From: JABDPF01 sp036351575
GTDB lineage: Bacteria; Pseudomonadota; Gammaproteobacteria; Xanthomonadales; SZUA-36
DNA: 15,867 nt
Direction of reading: 5' to 3'
NCBI GenBank assembly: GCA_036351575.1
Contig: JAZBPJ010000132.1
Span: 1-15,867, forward strand
In this document: positions 1 to 15,125 of the stretch, in pieces
Layout of the letters: each line of letters starts with the position of its first letter
Position numbering within the stretch: position 1 is the stretch's first letter
Notes under the pieces: model-generated
Seen by the model: the letters and a program-made list of their open reading frames with translations, nothing else
What the model was told of the DNA's origin: nothing
Database searches by the model: none
Made by a program: the position numbers and the translations under genes

Positions 1-117
1 CTCCTCCGCGCAAACCATCGTCATCGCCGCCGTCAGCGTCGTCTTGCCGTGATCCACGTGACCAATCGTGCCCACGTTCACGTGGGGTTTTGTACGTTCA
101 AACTTTTCTTTTGACAT
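1..117 (-). CDS. tuf: Elongation factor Tu, 5' part (cut by window end)
   Basis: EF-Tu is the GTPase that carries aminoacyl-tRNA to the ribosomal A site. Only the first 39 codons are present. The protein begins MSKEKFERTKPHVNVGTIGH and includes the complete P-loop GHVDHGKT (residues 19-26), which is diagnostic of translational GTPases and specifically of EF-Tu in this N-terminal context. The ATG is preceded by AGAGGAAC, a reasonable ribosome binding site. It lies 37 bp downstream of fusA in the same direction, so it is the last visible gene of the str operon (rpsL-rpsG-fusA-tuf), the position called tufA in E. coli. A second tuf gene ends at the other edge of the window. Identification is near certain; the rest of the gene is outside the window. 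Confidence 0.97.
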   Translation of the reverse strand, partial: MSKEKFERTKPHVNVGTIGHVDHGKTTLTAAMTMVCAEE

Positions 118-154
118 CGGATAGTTCCTCTGCTGTGAGCCGGTTCAGCCTGAC

Positions 155-2254
<2,100 letters not shown>

Positions 2255-2282
2255 TGTCAGGTTCCTCGTTCGGTTCGTTGCT

Positions 2283-2756
2283 CTACCAGCGGTAGTGCGC
2301 GAAGGCCTTGTTGGCTTCAGCCATGCGATGCGTGTCTTCACGCTTCTTGACCGCGGTGCCACGCTGCTCGACGGCATCCAGCAGTTCACCGGCCAGGCGG
2401 CTGGGCATGCTCTTTTCGCCGCGCCGCCGCGCCGCGTCGATAATCCAGCGCATGGCCAGGGTCTGGCGGCGCTTGGGCCGCACTTCCACGGGCACCTGGT
2501 AGGTGGCGCCGCCAACACGGCGTGACTTCACCTCGACCATCGGGGCCACGTTATCGAGGGCCTTTTCGACCAGCTCGACCGCGTCGGCGCTCTTGTTCTT
2601 CTCGCTGATCGTGTCGATTGCGCCGTAGACAATTTTCTCGGCCACTGATTTCTTGCCGCTGACCATCACCATGTTGATGAAGCGGGTAATCATCTCGCTC
2701 TGAAACTTCGGATCAGGCAGAATCTCGCGCGTGAAATTTGAATGTTTTCTGGACAT
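2283..2756 (-). CDS. rpsG: 30S ribosomal protein S7
   Basis: S7 is the primary binding protein of the 16S rRNA 3' domain and nucleates assembly of the 30S head. The 157-residue protein carries the family signature ILPDPKF (about 12-18), GKKS.AEKIVY, the central VEVKSRRVGGATYQVPVEV block, and the C-terminal ANKAFAHYRW. Length matches the usual 156-residue form. The extreme N-terminus (MSRKHSNFTRE) is less arginine-rich than in most relatives. The ATG at 2754-2756 is preceded by GGAAAG. It is the only gene here with a TAG stop. It lies 32 bp after rpsL; in E. coli S7 represses its own operon by binding a longer rpsL-rpsG spacer, which is not obviously present here. Confidence 0.97.
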   Translation of the reverse strand: MSRKHSNFTREILPDPKFQSEMITRFINMVMVSGKKSVAEKIVYGAIDTISEKNKSADAVELVEKALDNVAPMVEVKSRRVGGATYQVPVEVRPKRRQTLAMRWIIDAARRRGEKSMPSRLAGELLDAVEQRGTAVKKREDTHRMAEANKAFAHYRW

Positions 2757-2788
2757 TTTGCTTTCCGTAAATCCTGTTCAGTGAAACG

Positions 2789-3163
2789 TCACTTCTTGGG
2801 ACGCTTGGCGCCGTACTTGGAGCGGGACTGCCTGCGGTCGCTCACGCCGGCAGTGTCCAGGCTCCCGCGAACCGTGTGGTAGCGCACACCGGGAAGGTCC
2901 TTGACACGACCGCCGCGGATCAGCACCACGCTGTGCTCCTGAAGGTTGTGGCCTTCACCGCCGATGTAGCTGGTCACCTCGTAACCGTTGGTCAAACGGA
3001 CACGGGCCACCTTGCGCAGAGCCGAGTTCGGCTTCTTCGGGGTGGTGGTGTAAACACGCGTGCAAACCCCGCGCTTCTGGGGGCAGCCCTCGAGCGCCGG
3101 CACGTTGCTTTTTTCCATCTTCGCCTTGCGAGGATTGCGTACGAGTTGATTAATCGTCGCCAT
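2789..3163 (-). CDS. rpsL: 30S ribosomal protein S12
   Basis: S12 lies at the decoding centre of the 30S subunit and affects accuracy. The 124-residue length is typical. The sequence contains the family core TTPKKPNSALRKVA (39-53) and GGRVKDLPGVRYH (84-96). Lys43 and Lys88, the main streptomycin-resistance positions (42 and 87 in mature E. coli numbering), are wild type, as is Asp89, the site that RimO methylthiolates in relatives. The start MATINQLVRNPRK is the standard family N-terminus. First gene of the str operon; upstream is a 505-bp non-coding junction that holds a candidate promoter and a structured leader. No strong Shine-Dalgarno lies at ideal distance: GGAA occurs about 7 nt before the ATG and AAAGGA further off inside a small hairpin. 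Confidence 0.98.
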   Translation of the reverse strand: MATINQLVRNPRKAKMEKSNVPALEGCPQKRGVCTRVYTTTPKKPNSALRKVARVRLTNGYEVTSYIGGEGHNLQEHSVVLIRGGRVKDLPGVRYHTVRGSLDTAGVSDRRQSRSKYGAKRPKK

Positions 3164-3170
3164 AGTTTTT

Positions 3171-3200
3171 CCAAAGTTTCCTTTGCCAAAGTTACCTTTG
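3171..3200 (-). repeat. Tandem pair of 15-bp hairpin units at the rpsL start
   Basis: Two adjacent 15-bp units, 3171-3185 and 3186-3200, differ at one base (CCAAAGTTTCCTTTG and CCAAAGTTACCTTTG on the plus strand). In the rpsL mRNA each reads as a 5-bp stem CAAAG/CTTTG closed by a GNRA-type tetraloop, GUAA in the first and GAAA in the second. The second unit contains the AAAGGA that would otherwise serve as ribosome binding site, and ends 7 nt before the start codon. The repeat and pairing are seen directly; a role in rpsL translation is inference. Confidence 0.75.
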
Positions 3201-3283
3201 TTCTTGCAAATTAAAAGGCAGTCGAGTCACCCTCGCTGCCGGTATCAAAGCGTTCAAAAACGCCTGCCTCAGATAATGTCAAA

Positions 3284-3317
3284 CGCCCAATCTTGAACCT
3301 GGGTTCAGGATTGGGCG
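3284..3317 (-). other. Long inverted repeat in the str operon leader
   Basis: Two 16-base arms, 3284-3299 and 3302-3317, are complementary except for one position that can form a G-U pair. In the minus-strand transcript this folds into a hairpin starting CGCCCAATCC with a tight loop, followed by UUUGACAUUAUC, only weakly U-rich. It lies about 120 nt upstream of rpsL. It could be an attenuator, an RNase III or protein-binding site, or a mobile repeat remnant. TTGACA directly follows it (3277-3282, minus), but no good -10 sits 16-18 bp further on. Confidence 0.7.
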
Positions 3318-3418
3318 CCGTACAGTCCGGCCCACGCGCCGGCGACATCGGCTCTCCGCCACCGCGTTTTCGCGGCACGGCCCCCGCTTCGCGAGGGATT
3401 CAATCTGTTAGCTGTTCA

Positions 3419-3447
3419 ATTATGACAGGAGAGAATTGTCAATGCAA
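3419..3447 (-). promoter_or_regulatory. Candidate promoter of the str operon
   Basis: On the minus strand a CATAAT -10 (3419-3424, five of six consensus bases) is preceded with a 17-bp spacer by TTGCAT (3442-3447). A perfect TTGACA overlaps at 3437-3442 but is only 12 bp from the -10, too close for a normal sigma-70 promoter with that -10. An A/T tract at 3460-3470 falls roughly at -48 to -58, where an UP element would act. The predicted start near 3412 gives a leader of about 250 nt before rpsL. The hexamers are seen; promoter use is inferred. Confidence 0.5.
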
Positions 3448-3459
3448 TAGAGGTATGTG

Positions 3460-3501
3460 AAAAAATTCAAACTTTGCGGCCATGCACGGGTTTTCCGCAA
3501 A
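3460..3501 (-). terminator. Candidate intrinsic terminator after rpoC
   Basis: In the minus-strand transcript, TTTGCGG (3495-3501) pairs with CCGCAAA (3473-3479) across a 15-nt loop, followed by GTTTGAA and then six T (3460-3465). The stem is short and the T-run starts 7 nt after it, so this is a moderate candidate. It lies 168 nt beyond the rpoC stop and immediately upstream of the candidate str promoter, a sensible place to end the rpoBC transcript. The A/T tract may instead serve the promoter. Confidence 0.4.
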
Positions 3502-3553
3502 AAGACGAACCACGGACCGCTATTGTGGCGGCATCGGACCTGCGCGCGGTTTA

Positions 3554-3573
3554 CCCCGGCCCAAAGGCCGGGG
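3554..3573. other. GC-rich hairpin downstream of rpoC
   Basis: A perfect 8-bp inverted repeat CCCCGGCC/GGCCGGGG with loop CAAA on the plus strand. No T-run follows in either direction, so it is not a classical terminator. It may stabilise the 3' end of the rpoC transcript together with the hairpin at 3605-3634. Confidence 0.55.
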
Positions 3574-3604
3574 ACTGCGGATGCTTCGGCAGGAGAACCG
3601 TCAT

Positions 3605-3634
3605 CCCGGAATTTGCCGGAGGCAAATATCCGGG
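3605..3634. repeat. REP-like palindrome 34 bp after rpoC
   Basis: Two arms, 3605-3617 and 3621-3634, pair over 13 bp with one bulged A (3628) and a 3-base loop. The flanks read gTCATCCCGGA at one end and TCCGGGACC at the other, the style of the GTCATCCCGG...CCGGGA repetitive extragenic palindromes widespread in gammaproteobacteria. Location just after an operon end is typical of such elements, which often protect mRNA 3' ends. One copy only is visible here, so the repeat status in the genome is inferred. Confidence 0.5.
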
Positions 3635-3668
3635 ACCTTCTTCACACCGGCTCGGCGTCGAAAAACGC

Positions 3669-7883
<4,215 letters not shown>

Positions 7884-7900
7884 TTCTGATCGTCTCCCTG

Positions 7901-11980
<4,080 letters not shown>

Positions 11981-12029
11981 GATCTGATTCCGCCCGTTCG
12001 ATCAAACTTCAAAAATACAAGCAGAAACA

Positions 12030-12053
12030 GGCCGGAGGCATTTGCCCCCAGCC
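12030..12053 (-). promoter_or_regulatory. Attenuator-like hairpin between rplL and rpoB
   Basis: In the minus-strand transcript GGCTGGGGGC pairs with GCCTCCGGCC over 10 bp (two G-U pairs) with an AAAT loop. TGTTTCTGCTTGTATTTTTG follows, T-rich but interrupted. In E. coli the rplL-rpoB spacer holds a partial terminator that makes polymerase subunits scarcer than ribosomal proteins; this hairpin is placed to do the same. Pairing is seen, the attenuation role is inferred from that precedent. Confidence 0.55.
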
Positions 12054-12067
12054 CATTTCCATTTCAG

Positions 12068-12082
12068 CCTCGGAAACCGAGG
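12068..12082 (-). other. Small perfect hairpin just after rplL
   Basis: CCTCGG/CCGAGG, 6 bp with a 3-base loop, 8 bp beyond the rplL stop. No T-run follows. It could be an RNase processing signal or mRNA 3' stabiliser ahead of the larger hairpin at 12030-12053. Confidence 0.5.
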
Positions 12083-12090
12083 AAGAAGAT

Positions 12091-12471
12091 TTACTTGACC
12101 TCGACAGAAGCGCCGGCTTCTTCGAGCTTCTTCTGCAGTTCTTCGGCTTCGTCCTTGCCAACACCTTCCTTGATCGGCGAAGGCACGCCTTCGACGAGTT
12201 CCTTGGCTTCCTTCAGGCCCAGGCCGGTGATCTCGCGAACTGCCTTGATCACGGGCACTTTCTGGGAACCGAAAGACGTCAGAACCACGTCGAACTCGGT
12301 CTTTTCTTCAGCAGCGGCAGCTTCGCCACCGGCCGCGGGGCCGGCAGCCACAGCGACGGGCGCTGCGGCAGAAACGCCGAACTTCTCTTCCATTGCCTCG
12401 ATGAGCTCAACGACGTCCATCACGCTCATGTTGGAAATTGTTTCAAGGATGTCTTCTTTTGAAACGGCCAT
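12091..12471 (-). CDS. rplL: 50S ribosomal protein L7/L12
   Basis: L7/L12 forms the multimeric stalk of the 50S subunit that recruits and activates translational GTPases such as the EF-Tu and EF-G encoded nearby. The 126-residue protein has the N-terminal dimerisation and L10-binding domain (MAVSKEDILETISNMSVMDV onward), an Ala/Gly-rich flexible hinge at about 35-57, and a C-terminal domain with the conserved KTEFDVVL, KVPVIKAVRE and GLGLKEAKELVEGVP motifs. Length matches the family (about 120-126). Start ATG at 12469-12471 follows CGGAGA. It lies 64 bp after rplJ; stop is TAA, one of the few here. Confidence 0.98.
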   Translation of the reverse strand: MAVSKEDILETISNMSVMDVVELIEAMEEKFGVSAAAPVAVAAGPAAGGEAAAAEEKTEFDVVLTSFGSQKVPVIKAVREITGLGLKEAKELVEGVPSPIKEGVGKDEAEELQKKLEEAGASVEVK

Positions 12472-12506
12472 TGTCGTCTCCGTATTTCGTATGTCAGTTG
12501 GGGTCT

Positions 12507-12526
12507 TTAACCCGCTGAACGGTTAA
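12507..12526 (-). other. Hairpin in the rplJ-rplL spacer
   Basis: TTAACC/GGTTAA, a 6-bp stem with an 8-base loop, lies in the 64-bp spacer between rplJ and rplL. An A/T-rich tract (12524-12535) sits on the rplJ side, before the stem in the direction of transcription, so this is not an intrinsic terminator. It may influence rplL initiation, which must exceed that of rplJ to give the stalk stoichiometry; this is inference. Confidence 0.4.
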
Positions 12527-12535
12527 ATAAAAAAA

Positions 12536-13063
12536 TCAAGCAGCCTCTTTGGCGTCGCGAACGGCAGCAACCGTCCGGACCAGCTTCGTATGCGGCTCGG
12601 CGAGGGTGCGCACGAACTTCTCGATCGGTGCCTTCATCACGCCCATCAGCATCGCGACAGCCTGGTCGTAAGTCGGCAGGCTGGACAGACGTTCCAGTTC
12701 GGACGCGTCGTACAGCTGGCCGCCAACGGCGACAAGCCGGGCGATGAGTTGGTTATGGTCCTTGGAATAATCCTTGACCAGTCGTGCTGCAGCACCGGGG
12801 TCTTCCATGCTGAATGCGAACAGGAGGGGTCCTGTCAGCGATTCCTGCATGCATTCGTACTCGGTACCCTCAACGGCTCGTCGCACCAGGGTATTCTTGG
12901 CGACCTTGACGTAAACGCCGGTCTCGCGCGCCTTGGCGCGCAGTTCCGTCATTTCCTCAACGGTCAGGCCACGATACTCCGCAGCGACAGCGGCGAGCGC
13001 CTTGCTGGCCGCTTCGGCCACCTCGGCTACTACTGCTTTCTTTTGCTCAAGATTGAGCGCCAT
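12536..13063 (-). CDS. rplJ: 50S ribosomal protein L10
   Basis: L10 anchors the L7/L12 dimers to 23S rRNA at the stalk base and, as the L10-L12 complex, represses its own operon in E. coli. The 175-residue protein starts MALNLEQKKAVVAEVAEAA, with the family motifs AEYRGLTVEEMTELR and VAKNTLVRRAVEGT, then the central LTGPLLFAFS stretch and a C-terminal helical L12-binding region. Length is in the usual 165-178 range. The ATG has the strongest ribosome binding site in the window, AGGAGGT, 5-6 nt upstream. The preceding 271-bp spacer holds the presumed autoregulatory leader. Stop TGA. Confidence 0.98.
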   Translation of the reverse strand: MALNLEQKKAVVAEVAEAASKALAAVAAEYRGLTVEEMTELRAKARETGVYVKVAKNTLVRRAVEGTEYECMQESLTGPLLFAFSMEDPGAAARLVKDYSKDHNQLIARLVAVGGQLYDASELERLSSLPTYDQAVAMLMGVMKAPIEKFVRTLAEPHTKLVRTVAAVRDAKEAA

Positions 13064-13069
13064 TGGTTA

Positions 13070-13206
13070 CCTCCTGTAGTCTGGTGACCTTTAACGGTCA
13101 TTCGACTCGTTACCAGTGGTGACCCCAAAAAATGTCTTCGGGGCTGCCACCATCTGCGCAGGCTGCGGCCGGTCTCCCGGTTCGCGCTTAAGCGGCTGTC
13201 CTTTGC
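13070..13206 (-). ncRNA. Presumed L10 autoregulatory leader of rplJ-rplL
   Basis: Between the terminator-like hairpin and rplJ the transcript is densely structured. Seen: a 10-base palindrome CGCTTAAGCG (13185-13194), a CCGG/CCGG stem with a GAGA tetraloop in RNA sense, CTGCGCAG palindrome, a 7-bp hairpin with CCCC/GGGG base (13123-13143), and nested stems TGACC/GGTCA (13085-13100) inside CTGGT/ACCAG (13081-13116), which end at the Shine-Dalgarno. Known: L10-L12 binds such a leader upstream of rplJ in bacteria. I infer this identity from position and structure, without a covariance-model match. Confidence 0.55.
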
Positions 13207-13248
13207 AAAAAATCCGTAAAGGTCATCCGCGCCTGCGGTCTTTGACGG
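13207..13248 (-). terminator. Terminator or attenuator upstream of rplJ
   Basis: In the minus-strand transcript CCGT(C)AAAG (13240-13248, one bulge) pairs with CTTTACGG (13214-13221), and inside it CCGC (13235-13238) pairs with GCGG (13227-13230). The stem is followed after one A by six T (13207-13212). This is the most canonical intrinsic-terminator shape in the window. It lies 86 bp beyond the rplA stop, inside what is normally the rplKAJL transcript, so it probably acts as an attenuator or separates two transcripts. Confidence 0.6.
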
Positions 13249-13295
13249 TCTATTCCAGCCGGCGTACCGGCCGAAGCAGCCCGTCCATCCGCCGC

Positions 13296-13311
13296 CCCGC
13301 CATCAGGCGGG
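13296..13311 (-). other. Perfect hairpin after rplA
   Basis: CCCGCC/GGCGGG, 6 bp with a 4-base loop, lies 23 bp after the rplA stop. A second stem, GCCGG/CCGGC, follows at 13258-13271. Neither has a T-run. They may mark processing or 3'-end stabilisation of the rplKA message. Confidence 0.5.
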
Positions 13312-13334
13312 ACAGCCAATCTCTGTTCTTTCCC

Positions 13335-14030
13335 TCAGACCTCGAGGGAAGACCTGTCGACCTGGATTCCCGGTCCCATCGTCGTGGACACGGCCACCTT
13401 CTGCAGGAAGGCGCCCTTCGACGCAGCCGGCTTCAGCTTCATCAGGTCGGCGATCAGGGCGCGCAGGTTTCCTTTCAGCGCATCGACTTCGAAATCCGCT
13501 TTGCCGATCGTGCTGTGGATGATGCCCGCCTTGTCGGTACGGAAGCGGACCTGGCCCGCCTTGGCATTCTTGACCGCCTGTTCGACGTCGGGGGTGACCG
13601 TACCCACCTTGGGGTTCGGCATCAGCCCGCGCGGACCCAGCACCTGGCCGAGCTTGCCGACCACGCGCATGGCGTCGGGTGACGCGATGACGACATCCCA
13701 GGCCAGGTCTCCGTCCTTGATCTGGTCGTGCAGGTCGTCCATGCCGACGACATCAGCGCCGGCCGCCTTGGCTTTTTCGGCATTTTCACCCTGGGTGAAC
13801 ACCGCGACGCGCACGGTCTTGCCCGTGCCGTTCGGCAGCACCGTGGACCCGCGGACGTTCTGGTCCGATTTCCGGGGATCGATGCCCAGGCGGATCGCCA
13901 CGTCAACGGACTCCCGGAACTTGACCTTGCTCGAACTGATGAGAATCTCGAGGGCCTCGTCGATGGGGTAAGCCTTGCCGGGTTCAATCTTTTCCCGGAT
14001 CGCTTTCATGCGTTTGCCTGCCTTAGCCAT
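13335..14030 (-). CDS. rplA: 50S ribosomal protein L1
   Basis: L1 forms the mobile stalk near the 50S E site that helps release deacylated tRNA; free L1 represses the rplK-rplA mRNA in E. coli. The protein has 231 residues from the chosen start (E. coli 234). Seen: MAKAGKRMKAIREK, the FRESVDVAIRLGIDPRKSDQ.VRG block, and the signature LGPRGLMPNPKVGTV. Two ATG codons are adjacent, at 14031-14033 and 14028-14030. I chose the second because homologues start MAK and because AAGGAG is then 7 nt upstream instead of 4. The rplK stop overlaps this start as TGATG, which implies translational coupling. Stop TGA. Confidence 0.97.
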   Translation of the reverse strand: MAKAGKRMKAIREKIEPGKAYPIDEALEILISSSKVKFRESVDVAIRLGIDPRKSDQNVRGSTVLPNGTGKTVRVAVFTQGENAEKAKAAGADVVGMDDLHDQIKDGDLAWDVVIASPDAMRVVGKLGQVLGPRGLMPNPKVGTVTPDVEQAVKNAKAGQVRFRTDKAGIIHSTIGKADFEVDALKGNLRALIADLMKLKPAASKGAFLQKVAVSTTMGPGIQVDRSSLEV

Positions 14031-14464
14031 CATTCAACTCCTTCCACGTCCAGGCCCATGCTGCGCGCGGTGCCGGCAATCGTCCGGACCGCTGCGTCCA
14101 TGTCGGCCGCCGTCAGGTCAGGTTCCTTGGTTTTAACGATCTCTTCGAGCTGGTCACGCGTCACCTTGCCGACCTTTTTGGTATTCGGCTCGCCGCTGCC
14201 CTTCGGCACGCCGGCTGCCTTGCGCAGCAGCACCGCTGCGGGCGGGGTCTTGGTGATGAACGTGAAGCTGCGATCCGCGTATACCGTGATGATCACGGGA
14301 ATCGGCAGGCCGTTTTCCACTTCCTGGGTCTTGGCGTTGAACGCCTTGCAGAACTCCATGATGTTGACGCCGTGCTGCCCGAGCGCCGGGCCCACGGGTG
14401 GACTCGGATTCGCCTGGCCGGCAGGAACCTGCAGCTTGATGTAAGCCGCGACTTTCTTAGCCAT
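14030..14464 (-). CDS. rplK: 50S ribosomal protein L11
   Basis: L11 binds the GTPase-associated centre of 23S rRNA and is needed for the RelA stringent response and factor binding. The 144-residue protein (E. coli 142) starts MAKKVAAYIKLQVPAGQANP and has the conserved PSPPVGPALGQHGVNI (20-35), the two-domain layout with the NG(L)PIPV.ITVY strand, and the C-terminal rRNA-binding domain with GSGEPNTKKVGKVT. The ATG at 14462-14464 follows GGGAGGTTAAAA, a strong ribosome binding site; the frame is open 14 codons further up but that part is not family-like. The stop overlaps the rplA start. Confidence 0.98.
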   Translation of the reverse strand: MAKKVAAYIKLQVPAGQANPSPPVGPALGQHGVNIMEFCKAFNAKTQEVENGLPIPVIITVYADRSFTFITKTPPAAVLLRKAAGVPKGSGEPNTKKVGKVTRDQLEEIVKTKEPDLTAADMDAAVRTIAGTARSMGLDVEGVE

Positions 14465-14520
14465 TTTTAACCTCCCGGGTTCGAGCGCCCGGCGACCGTG
14501 CGCCAAGGCTCCCCGTCAAA
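14465..14520 (-). promoter_or_regulatory. Presumed L1-responsive leader of rplK-rplA
   Basis: The 56 nt before rplK read GACGGGGAGCC, then a 7-bp stem (CTTGGCG/CGCCGGG, two G-U pairs), then CCGGGAGG as ribosome binding site. In E. coli, L1 represses this mRNA by binding a leader element that mimics its 23S site and carries a GGGAGCC-like segment near a helix. Similarity here is from memory of that element and from position, so the call is tentative. Confidence 0.4.
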
Positions 14521-14524
14521 ATTC

Positions 14525-14542
14525 GATGCCCTCGAAGGCATC
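14525..14542 (-). terminator. Possible weak terminator between nusG and rplK
   Basis: GATGCC/GGCATC, a 6-bp perfect stem with 6-base loop. In the transcript it is followed by GAATTTTG, a short T-run. With the larger hairpin just upstream it could end part of the secE-nusG message; alternatively both are processing sites in a continuous message. No convincing promoter is visible in this 124-bp spacer. Confidence 0.35.
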
Positions 14543-14547
14543 ATCAT

Positions 14548-14580
14548 GTTCGCTTTCGGCGCAATGCGTCGAAAGCGAAC
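14548..14580. other. Long hairpin directly after nusG
   Basis: A perfect 11-bp inverted repeat (14548-14558 with 14570-14580) encloses an inner CGC/GCG stem with an AAT loop, one mismatch (minus) or wobble (plus) away, so almost the whole 33 bases pair. It begins 8 bp past the nusG stop. No T-run follows directly in either direction. It resembles an RNase III type processing structure or a 3'-end stabiliser. Confidence 0.7.
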
Positions 14581-14588
14581 TCCTTCAG

Positions 14589-15122
14589 TCAGGACTTTTC
14601 GACCTGGTGAAACTCCAGTTCCACCGGCGTCGAACGCCCGAAAATCAGCACCGCCACCTTCAGGCGGCTCTTGTCGTAATCGACGTCCTCGACCACGCCG
14701 TTGAAATCGTTGAACGGGCCGTCGATGACCCGCACCATTTCACCCGGCTCGAACAGTACTTTCGGCCGCGGTTTGTCGACTCCTTCCTTGACGCGGTTCA
14801 AAATCGCGTCGGCTTCTCGCTCCGTGATCGGCGCCGGCCGGTCGGCCGTTCCGCCGATAAAGCCCATCACCTTCGGCACGCTCTTGACCAGGTGCCAGCT
14901 GTCGTCGGTCATCTCCATTTCCACCAGCACGTAGCCGGGGAAAAATTTGCGATCGGAGCGGCGTTTCTGACCGCCCTTCATTTCGACAACCTCTTCGGTC
15001 GGAACCAGTACTTCGCCGAACAGGTCCTGCATATCGGAACGCTCGATGCGGTCCTCCAGCGATTTCTTGACCTGTTTTTCGAAACCGGAATAGGCGTGTA
15101 CGACGTACCAGCGCTTGGCCAT
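14589..15122 (-). CDS. nusG: Transcription termination/antitermination protein NusG
   Basis: NusG binds the beta' clamp of elongating RNA polymerase, suppresses pausing, recruits Rho and links polymerase to the ribosome through S10. The 177-residue protein has the NGN domain beginning RWYVVHAYSGFEKQV (4-18), FFPGYVLVEM (60-69), and a C-terminal KOW domain with FEPGEMVRVIDGPFNDFNG (124-142). Length is close to E. coli (181). The ATG at 15120-15122 gives MAKRWYVVHAYSG; a TTG codon directly before it is in frame but less family-like. It starts 3 nt after the secE stop, with GGGGGTT upstream overlapping the end of secE, so the pair is coupled. Stop TGA. Confidence 0.98.
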   Translation of the reverse strand: MAKRWYVVHAYSGFEKQVKKSLEDRIERSDMQDLFGEVLVPTEEVVEMKGGQKRRSDRKFFPGYVLVEMEMTDDSWHLVKSVPKVMGFIGGTADRPAPITEREADAILNRVKEGVDKPRPKVLFEPGEMVRVIDGPFNDFNGVVEDVDYDKSRLKVAVLIFGRSTPVELEFHQVEKS

Positions 15123-15125
15123 CAA

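Noticed and set aside
2789..3163. Streptomycin-resistance changes in rpsL
   Set aside because: Lys43 and Lys88 are both wild type.
14465..14588. A separate rplK promoter in the nusG-rplK spacer
   Set aside because: E. coli has one here, but I find no -10/-35 pair with acceptable match and spacing on the minus strand, so I do not report it.
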